DNA from: Antedon mediterranea
Taxonomy: Eukaryota > Echinodermata > Crinoidea > Comatulida > Antedonidae
Direction: 5' to 3'
Length of the DNA: 60,000 bases
Assembly (NCBI RefSeq): GCF_964355755.1
Contig: NC_092680.1
Location: forward strand, 751,001-811,000
This document shows positions 54,201-60,000 of the stretch, in pieces. Numbering within the stretch: the stretch's first letter is position 1; every line of letters starts with the position of its first letter. A program made the translations under genes and the position numbers. The notes below the pieces were generated by a model, which did not search any database, was not told the DNA's origin, and saw nothing but the letters and a program-made list of their open reading frames with translations.

Positions 54201-57200
54201 TTACGTTCTAGTGGGAACCAAGCTTTAGCACGCAACGCAGGTACTTAAGAAGGTCAATCACAAACGATGGAATATCCGAACTGCTGTCGAGGCTTGTCAT
54301 TAGTCAATTCGGTTGAGTCGCCCCAACGTCCTTGCGTTGCGTTCTAGTGGGAACCAAGCTTAACTATGGATAGAACCAAAACAAACTACATCATGTTTCC
54401 CAGACCATTTTCAAGATTCCATGTAACTCATTCTTCAAAATTTACAAACCTCAATTCAATGAAACTATTAGAACTCACCACAAGTTATTATTTCTATTTT
54501 TACAGCGGGCCCTTGACCAGCTCAAGTGTTTGACACTCCATTTAGGCCAAATTGCTTTTCTTTTTATCAATATATTAAGCCAAATCGCCGCTAGACTAAA
54601 GTGGAACATGTATTTATTTGTTTTAATCTGTTGTAATTTTTCCTCACCATTTATTATCATATGATCATCACCATTATATCCTTTAATCAGAATGGTCTGA
54701 TCCAAAAATATAATTTAAATCATTCACATAAATATCAACATTTTAATCAAATAAATGGTATAAAAATAATTATTACAGACCATGTTTATGAATATTCAAA
54801 CAAAAATCCCGCTCTCAAATCCGACAACATTGTTTCTGAAATGACGTATTAGTCAAATTGATTGCCTATTTTTGCATTGTACTCATCGACCGTAATAACT
54901 GCTCGCTCGCCATCAAAGAGGCCATGCAATATACAACATGTGACAAAACCCTGTATCATTCTTCATGAAGCTATATTGTCGTTTAAACAGGTGACACGTG
55001 ACAAATTGTTACGCTCAAATATTCTCATACTCATTTTTTTACTCTCTCTCATCACTTATCTAGCAAATGTCAGAAAAAAAACCAACTGATTTGAAGAACA
55101 GGTTATTCTAAAACGGTACCGATAAAGCATCAATTAAATGTGAACGCGCCGTCTATTAATAATGGTAAAAGTTATATGATTTGAATTGCATTTAAACGGG
55201 CATATGTGGGCTTGATCTTGCAACCTCTGAAGAAAATGATATACGTGCAGAATTAAACATGAACTTCAACGATCTGATGTGTTACAATTTGACTTAATGT
55301 TGCAACTAATAGAGCGGTTCCAAAACTAATTTATTTGCATAAAGTAACAAAAATATCTGATTCAGAGAAAATGTATTTTTATTTTTTACGAATGTGTAAA
55401 TGTGTCAGAAACTATACACTGGTTTGTATTTTTGTATATTTTTGGAAATAAAGAGAATAAATTGAATATGTACATTTTCCTACTATTTTAACTTATTAAC
55501 TAAACCTGTAATTCATCTTTAACTCCAACGAACAGATTGTAATTTTTCTTTCTGTTTGTAAAACCATTATAATATTTTCAGTATTAATAATTAAAGTATG
55601 CATAATATGTACAGGCATATTTTACAAGCCTTTACATCATGATGCATGATGTTTACGACAAGTTTTTTCTTCCATAATGGAGACTATTTTTAGGTCATTA
55701 CACTGCTGGAATAATACGTATATTTGACACCGTTATGTTTCCGATGAGATAAGTTGTCGATGAATATTACATACTATATTTCAAGTCCCAGAAGGTTTCC
55801 CAACTAGATTAAAATTCAAAAGTTAAATGTATGTAGAGATGGAATGATCGATTTCCTAAGGACAAATATTGATACATCAACATATAACGGCGGCCTATCA
55901 ATGTTCAATTTGATGTCTACCGCCGACACGTTAATTAACAATGCGTTTGCGTCAACCGACGTGATATTATAATAATGCCATGTGCGTCATTTTGATTAGT
56001 AAAACGCGTTTATCAGTTTGGTAACGCATTTCCATAAGGATCAAACGCATATCGAGTGTCACTTTGCTTATCTATAATATTGTATGTGAGTGAAGTTACA
56101 CTCATCCCTGATTGTATTATAGTAAAAGTGAAAAAAAATTATCTTATTAATTATGATTGAATCTTAATCTGTAAACAAGTAGTAATACAGTTAAATTGTA
56201 TAACACACGATTCTGATATTCACGGCTGCGATGAGTCTATTAAATATGAACTGACGTATGGGTATCTTAACACATCAATTATTCTATTACACTTTAATGA
56301 TTGTGCTTTAGGCCGCATGCTGATAAAAATATCAGTTTGGTTTGTTTAAATAATGGCTTAATCTCATATACCGTGTATGTTGATTTTAAAAGATAAGGTA
56401 CATTCGTGTATGTTATTTAAGTGGTAGAGTGTCACCCCCCTACTTCGACATTTAGACGTTAATTATGTCAGTGTGCTGAGTGGTATGTTGCACAATAATA
56501 ATTTAATATCATTTTATTTTTGGTTAAATAATTTTACGAAATACCATACTCTGAGGACACCAAATGAATAAAAACTATTACAATGTAACCAATGTATTGT
56601 ATTGAAATGCCTCATTAATTTTCATTTTATTTTTGTCAGTCCGTCAAAATGTTAATTTAATAATCAATTCATTTTTTGTTTGTTTCACTGTCAATATCAG
56701 TATAATAAAAACAAAAGAGCCCTTTTGTGGAGCAACATTTTAGCGGCCATGCGATCATTTTTTTGAAACAATCAAACCGGTTTTATCTTTTTTTAACATT
56801 ATCAAACGTATATAAACATTACTTAGTGTTGCATATCAAGTATTTACACACATTGTTATTAACGTTCACATTTAGGATCTAAAGCAATTTATCCACTTTA
56901 TTGAATTTTGAATTACAGGTTCCTTAGAACTATTGTTAGAAAATGGATTTGAAATAGGCGATGCTCTACTGCGATCAGTCGATGCAGAATTCCAATCTGG
57001 TATTAAACTTATCTGCGAATTTATAACGAAAACTGAACAGCTGGTGAGTAAATGGCATTTTAGTGTGTTTTTTTAGTAATGATACATTTTTTTTGGCGGG
57101 ACGTGCGAGGATTATGCGCGTGATCTAAACATGAAAACATTACCAACATGTTCGTTGGTGCAGAACCATTTTAGGAAATTATCTGTCACGTTAGTATTTA

Positions 57201-59584
57201 TTACCGAAACAGGTCCCTAGCATTTCTAAATGCATACGACTATTGTGTGTTTAATTACAATTGATGGTAGTAGGAGCATACGCATTTTAATTAACCACGT
57301 GATCATTGAGTTAATTGGATATTGGTTTTTATGCTACATTAAATATTATTATATGCAACTCAGAGATAAAACCAACAGCCCACATATAATGTTGTTGATA
57401 TAATGAAATATTTAACATAAAAAACGAGAATTTATGACAAAACCAACAGTCGAACTCTGATCAATAATTTTAACCAATTTAACCTATTTATATTAAATGT
57501 GCCATTTGATTGGCTGATTACACATCATTAATGGTTCTAACACACGTTCAGCTTTTTGTAATAAGCCAGTGTCATATAATATAAAAATAATATACAAGTG
57601 TGTTATAAAATAAATAATAAATATGTTGTATTTGTCGAACAGAGATTATATTTCATTCGTTGAAAAATAGTTTTATTTAACTCGGCTTGATAGAACAATC
57701 AATCTGTCAACCCATGAAATATTTTCACCATCCAATAAACATTTATTATTGTATAATAATCTACCGTATAGGCCCAATGCACTAAAGGTCAATACTTTGG
57801 TAGCAGTGCACTTTGTTTAATTGTAAGTTGTTTAAATTTGCAATTTAGAATAATTGTTAGTGGATGATTTAATTAGTGGCTATCAAGCCTAGAAATATTT
57901 GAACACACACGCAATACCTGCCGATGTAGCGGTACATTGCTATGTTTTAGATGATCTATATTATAGTTCATTAAGAAATTAAACGCATATTAATTTTAAT
58001 GGTCTTATCTACTTTATTGTGTTTTTTCAGGACTGTTTGAACTGTCACTCAAAGGACGGTAAATACCATCCAATAATAACACCGCTTGTTCTTGCTGCGC
58101 AGAGAGATCGCTATCACACCATCAAACTTTTACTAAAGTATGGAGCTACGATAAAAAATCCTACATCTATACTGGAAACGGAGGCCTACAATCTTGACAG
58201 TTCATTAGCAGTATTACATCTATATCGCGCCCGGGCCAACCCCGCGTACATATCACTGACATGCTCAGAGGGTGACCCTTTCTCAGTCGCTTTTCGCATG
58301 AGCAAGAGGCTGAGAAAGCTAAGCGTAGAAAGGGCGGAATTTGGTGACGCCTTTGAAAGTCTAGCAGAACAATGCGCAGACTATGCAGCTAGTATTTTGG
58401 ATCACATACGAAGTGAAGAAGAACAAGTTATTATATTTAGCTACAATAAAAACGCTAAGGGTTCTGTTCCACAACAAGGATTATTACAATATCCACATCG
58501 AGTTCAAATGGCAATAAAATATGAACAAAAACAGGTACCAATTTTAATTACTACTGAATAAACGTTTGGTTCATAAACCTCAATAAAAAGAAAATCATTT
58601 GTAGAATAGAGTTAAGCTCTGTCTACACTATCCAACTTTATGTGATAAAAAAAGGTGCGATGTGCCCAAATATGGTAGTGATATGACATCATGTCCATAT
58701 GGGCACATCATTTTTTGTCACATAAAGTTTGATAGTGTAGACAGAGCTTTATGTTATTAATTTATTTATGAAATACAGTCTAAAAAACATCTTATTAAGG
58801 CGATAAAATATACTTTCTTTCCAAAAATAATATTTATGAATACAGAGAAACATTGTTCATGGTGATAATAAGTTCTCATAAGTAAGGTACAGGTTTGGTA
58901 GATAAAGAAAAACACTCCTCATGATGCCGATTGAAGCATTCAGACGCGGGTGGTGTACGGAAACATATTATTAGATTTATGTTCGCTATACCAACTTTCA
59001 AACAAAACATAAAACATAATTATTTCATGTAATTTCATATCATACAATTTCCCCTTTTAATTTTGGAAAAAAAGAATACAGAGCACAACATTCTCCATAG
59101 CTCAACAACAAATTACAAGTGTCTACATTATTATAAATATAAAGAAAATACACTATTTATTTTGTTTTTCAGTTTGTTTCCCATCCACATTGTCAACAGT
59201 ACCTTCAGCAGATGTGGTATCGAGGGTTAAATAAACAGACTTCTCAACTCAACTATTACCTATTCCTTGCTGGCATATTCTTTTTCTATCCTATAGTCTG
59301 CATTGCTTACAATTTTGCGCCAACCTCTAAAGTTGCTCAGATGTTACACATCCCGTACGTAAAATACCTCTGTACAATCGCTTCAGAACTAACGTTTCTA
59401 AGTATTTTGGTCCTCGATTCAATTTTCTGTCGACTGACTTTAACTAGAAATGCAGCTCTACTACTACTATCTAATGTCACTGTTGAGGAGGAAGATGAGG
59501 AAGAGGGTATTCCGAAGGTAGCAGACGATACTTTAATGAGACCTCTAGGATTAACAATGTTTCTTGTATTTTTATGGGTCTTAG
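45116..59584 (+). CDS. TRPC gene 2: canonical TRP cation channel (exons 1-4, 3' part outside the window)
   Basis: Exons 45116-45275, 56919-57043, 58031-58534 and 59173-59584 join in frame to about 400 residues. Content: an ankyrin-type N-terminus, the TRP_2 domain (PAYISL at 166-171, EFGDAFESLAEQCADYAASI at 198-217), the conserved CQQYLQQMWYRG segment (270-281), pre-S1/S1, a loop and the start of S2. Exon order and intron phases (1, 0, 0, 1) equal those of gene 1, and the 125-nt exon 2 has the same size, so the two genes arose by tandem duplication. They are clearly diverged in sequence. Like gene 1, it lacks the His/Cys zinc motif after the ankyrin repeats. S3 to the C-terminus must lie to the right of 60000. 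Confidence 0.92.
46078..46243 (+). mobile_element. MITE family 1 (copy 9)
   Basis: AAAGCTGTGTCTACACTTAT to AATGTAGACAAGGCTTTA. Two internal AAATATGGTARTGATATG units are present. The right terminus overlaps the first bases of the adjoining family-2 element (TTTAAGCTTGG). Confidence 0.85.
46243..46360. mobile_element. MITE family 2, left part
   Basis: TTAAGCTTGGTTCCCACTAT, GCGCAACGCAGGCGAGTTGT and CATTGGTCATCATC are present. The element then breaks off into unrelated sequence. Confidence 0.65.
46433..46616. mobile_element. MITE family 2, full-length copy
   Basis: TTAAGCTTGGTTCCCACTAG to GCTAGTGAGAACCACGCTTT. The inside (TTATAGACAGTTAGCAATCA, TAAGCCATCGCTTGTGATTG) is the reverse complement of the copy at 54058-54228. 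Confidence 0.85.
46624..46726 (+). mobile_element. MITE family 1 (copy 10), left terminus missing
   Basis: It starts inside the family at GTTGTGCCCAAATATGGTAG and is complete to the right end AGTGTAGACAGAGCTTTA. It abuts the family-2 element on its left. Confidence 0.85.
47433..47592 (+). mobile_element. tRNA-derived SINE-like element
   Basis: A perfect polymerase III B box GGTTCGAATCC is at 47500-47510, about 40-50 bp after an A-box-like TAGTGTTTCAGC/TAGCCAATTGCTCGG region. The downstream body AACCTGTTGCCTTAAGCAGA, ATGCTGCAGG, GTCGCTAGACGATAATCGG matches 7735-7815. It does not fold into a complete tRNA by eye. Confidence 0.6.
48700..48805 (+). mobile_element. LINE-like 3' tail with (GAATT)n
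   Basis: ATATGGACTTTGTTCTGAAA and TAAATAGGAATTGAATTGAA resemble a non-LTR retrotransposon 3' end ending in a short tandem tail. No coding part is adjacent. Confidence 0.4.
49113..49283 (+). mobile_element. MITE family 1 (copy 11)
   Basis: ACCCTGTCTACACTATCAAA to TAATGTAGACAAGGCTTTA. Two diverged AAATATGGTA units are present. The TAGACAAGGC right terminus is shared with copy 9, suggesting a subfamily. Confidence 0.85.
50341..50372. repeat. Short hairpin
   Basis: AGGAAAGAGT (50343-50352) and ACTCTTTCCT (50361-50370) are perfect 10-bp arms. A similar hairpin with CAGGGAAG/CTTCCCTG arms lies at 16279-16313 and may be related. Confidence 0.6.
51455..52012. repeat. AC-rich (ACCAACC) array with 26-bp minisatellite core
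   Basis: From 51455 ACCAACCAACTAAC-type degenerate repeats grade into a regular array at 51721-52012. Its unit is about AACCAACACCAACCGACCC plus AATCACA. The strand asymmetry is extreme, with almost no G on the plus strand. Minus-strand open frames rich in Gly, Val, Trp and Leu are repeat artefacts. Confidence 0.88.
54042..54361. mobile_element. MITE family 2, two overlapping copies
   Basis: TAAAGCTTGGTTCCCATAAA is followed at once by a second terminus AAAGCGTGGTTCCCACTAGC (54058). The complete inner copy ends GTGGGAACCAAGCTTTA at 54228. The remainder of the outer copy runs to GTGGGAACCAAGCTTA at 54361. The inner element therefore landed inside the outer one. Confidence 0.8.
54368..54420 (+). 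pseudogene. Possible LINE reverse-transcriptase relic
   Basis: The frame reading DRTKTNYIMFPRP resembles [13 protein letters not shown] of the LINE fragment at 21130-21175. Similarity stops after about 15 residues, so this could be chance. Confidence 0.25.
56919..57043 (+). CDS. TRPC gene 2, exon 2
   Basis: The acceptor is TTGAATTACAG|GTT and the donor CAGCTG|GTGAGT. It is 125 nt, phase 1 to 0, residues 54-95: SLELLLENGFEIGDALLRSV and DAEFQSGIKLICEFITKT match exon 2 of gene 1 in size, phase and pattern. Confidence 0.9.
57044..58030. other. Intron 2 of TRPC gene 2
   Basis: GT-AG, 987 bp. No recognisable repeat or exon lies inside. Confidence 0.8.
58031..58534 (+). CDS. TRPC gene 2, exon 3 (ankyrin end and TRP_2 domain)
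   Basis: The acceptor is GTGTTTTTTCAG|GAC and the donor AAACAG|GTACCA, phase 0 to 0, residues 96-263. HPIITPLVLAAQRDRYHTIK, LLLKYGATI, NPAYISLTCSEGDPFSVAF and EFGDAFESLAEQCADYAASI define it. The region between 135 and 160 (PTSILETEAYNLDSS) has neither the His nor the Cys residues of the usual zinc site. Cys97 and Cys100 lie earlier and are not in that position. Confidence 0.95.
58535..59172. other. Intron 3 of TRPC gene 2
   Basis: GT-AG, 638 bp. It contains a family-1 MITE at 58613-58750; the rest is plain. Confidence 0.8.
58613..58750 (+). mobile_element. MITE family 1 (copy 12)
   Basis: TAAGCTCTGTCTACACTATC to GTGTAGACAGAGCTTTA, with one AAATATGGTAGTGATATGAC unit. It is a compact copy close to the inferred consensus, flanked by TTA/TTA. 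Confidence 0.92.
59173..59584 (+). CDS. TRPC gene 2, exon 4 (pre-S1, S1, loop, start of S2)
   Basis: The acceptor is TTTGTTTTTCAG|TTT and the donor TCTTAG|GTGAGT, phase 0 to 1, residues 264-400. CQQYLQQMWYRGLN is the membrane-entry segment. Hydrophobic stretches are at about 291-308 and 328-349. The loop carries a potential glycosylation site (N364-V-T) followed by an acidic run EEEDEEEG (368-375), then LTMFLVFLWVL begins S2. It is 57 nt longer than exon 4 of gene 1, the difference lying in this loop. The frame stays open past the donor to 59673, which is intron. Confidence 0.93.
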
Positions 59585-60000
59585 GTGAGTATCCTCTTTT
59601 TTTTCTCACTATTCAAAATATAATTTTAGTTCATTTAAGATTCAAGAAATTGTATTGGTCCACTTTAAAGTAGAAATTCGTTTTTCTTGGCATAATTAAG
59701 AAAATAAAACAAGAAAAATAACTTAAAGCAAATTTCAATGTTAAAATACTATTTATTTTAAATACATTTTCGTCTATATTGAAATCAAATGGGCCAGCTT
59801 CTTTCATTTCCAAATGATATACTTCTTTACGAGTTCTTGTCATCTAGTTTTAATTGCTTATCCAAGTTCTACAACAAAACTATTTTTGTTCTTATATTGG
59901 TAATTTCATGAAAATAAAATAGGAATAAAACCTTATATAGTTTGCTTTTAAATATGTTTATAACAAACAAACAAACAAACAAACAAACAAAGTTATCTTG
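59585..60000. other. Start of intron 4 of TRPC gene 2
   Basis: AT-rich, with an (AAAC)n run at about 59967-59992. The next exon, expected to match exon 5 of gene 1, is not within the window. Confidence 0.8.

Larger units (their letters stand above)
45276..56918. other. Intron 1 of TRPC gene 2
   Basis: GT-AG, 11.6 kb. It contains the MITE cluster 46078-46726, a SINE-like element (47433-47590), a LINE tail, a family-1 MITE (49113), a hairpin, an AC-rich minisatellite (51455-52012) and a family-2 pair (54042-54361). No additional exon was recognised. 52020-54030 and 54460-56900 are unremarkable AT-rich sequence. Confidence 0.75.

Overview
The window is AT-rich, repeat-dense, intron-rich eukaryotic nuclear DNA. 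Nothing prokaryotic is visible: no operons, no long unspliced genes except one retrotransposon remnant, GT-AG introns and miniature inverted-repeat elements throughout. The two genes belong to an animal ion-channel family. The style of the dispersed repeats is compatible with a marine invertebrate deuterostome, perhaps an echinoderm, but that is a low-confidence guess from sequence style.

The window holds a tandem, same-strand pair of genes for canonical transient receptor potential (TRPC) cation channels. Gene 1 (9336-38666) can be assembled completely as ten exons that join in frame to an open reading frame of about 872 residues: ankyrin-type N-terminus, TRP_2 domain, S1-S6 helices with a pore region, TRP-box helix and C-terminal tail, with a poly(A) signal at 38722. 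Gene 2 begins at 45116. Its first four exons (to 59584) give about 400 residues, up to the S1-S2 region, and the rest lies beyond the right edge. The first four exons of both genes have the same order and intron phases (1, 0, 0, 1), and exon 2 is 125 nt in both, so they are tandem duplicates. Both lack the His/Cys zinc-binding motif expected after the ankyrin repeats of most TRPC channels.

Layout: 1-9335 is gene-free and dominated by an 18-bp minisatellite (2965-4525) and ATC-rich arrays (5865-6660). 9336-38727 is gene 1, with introns carrying MITEs, a 5'-truncated LINE reverse-transcriptase fragment (21031-21855), a cluster of three tRNA-Asp-like sequences (29459-30370) and several minisatellites. 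38728-45115 is intergenic with MITE debris. 45116-60000 is the start of gene 2, whose first intron (11.6 kb) contains MITE clusters, a SINE-like element and an AC-rich minisatellite.

Four MITE-like families recur: family 1 (12 copies, termini AAGCTCTGTCTACAC), family 2 (about a dozen copies or fragments, termini AAGCTTGGTTCCCACTA), family 3 (3 copies, CGGTCGG-containing) and family 4 (3 copies, about 335 bp). The most unusual observation is that two consecutive introns of gene 1 carry tandem duplications that appear to start at the preceding exon's 5' splice site. In intron 5 the end of exon 5 and its donor are copied 144 bp downstream. In intron 6 a 16-unit minisatellite resembles the exon 6 donor flank. 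I see no operon-like or defence-like novel system. All similarity statements come from reading by eye, without database searches.
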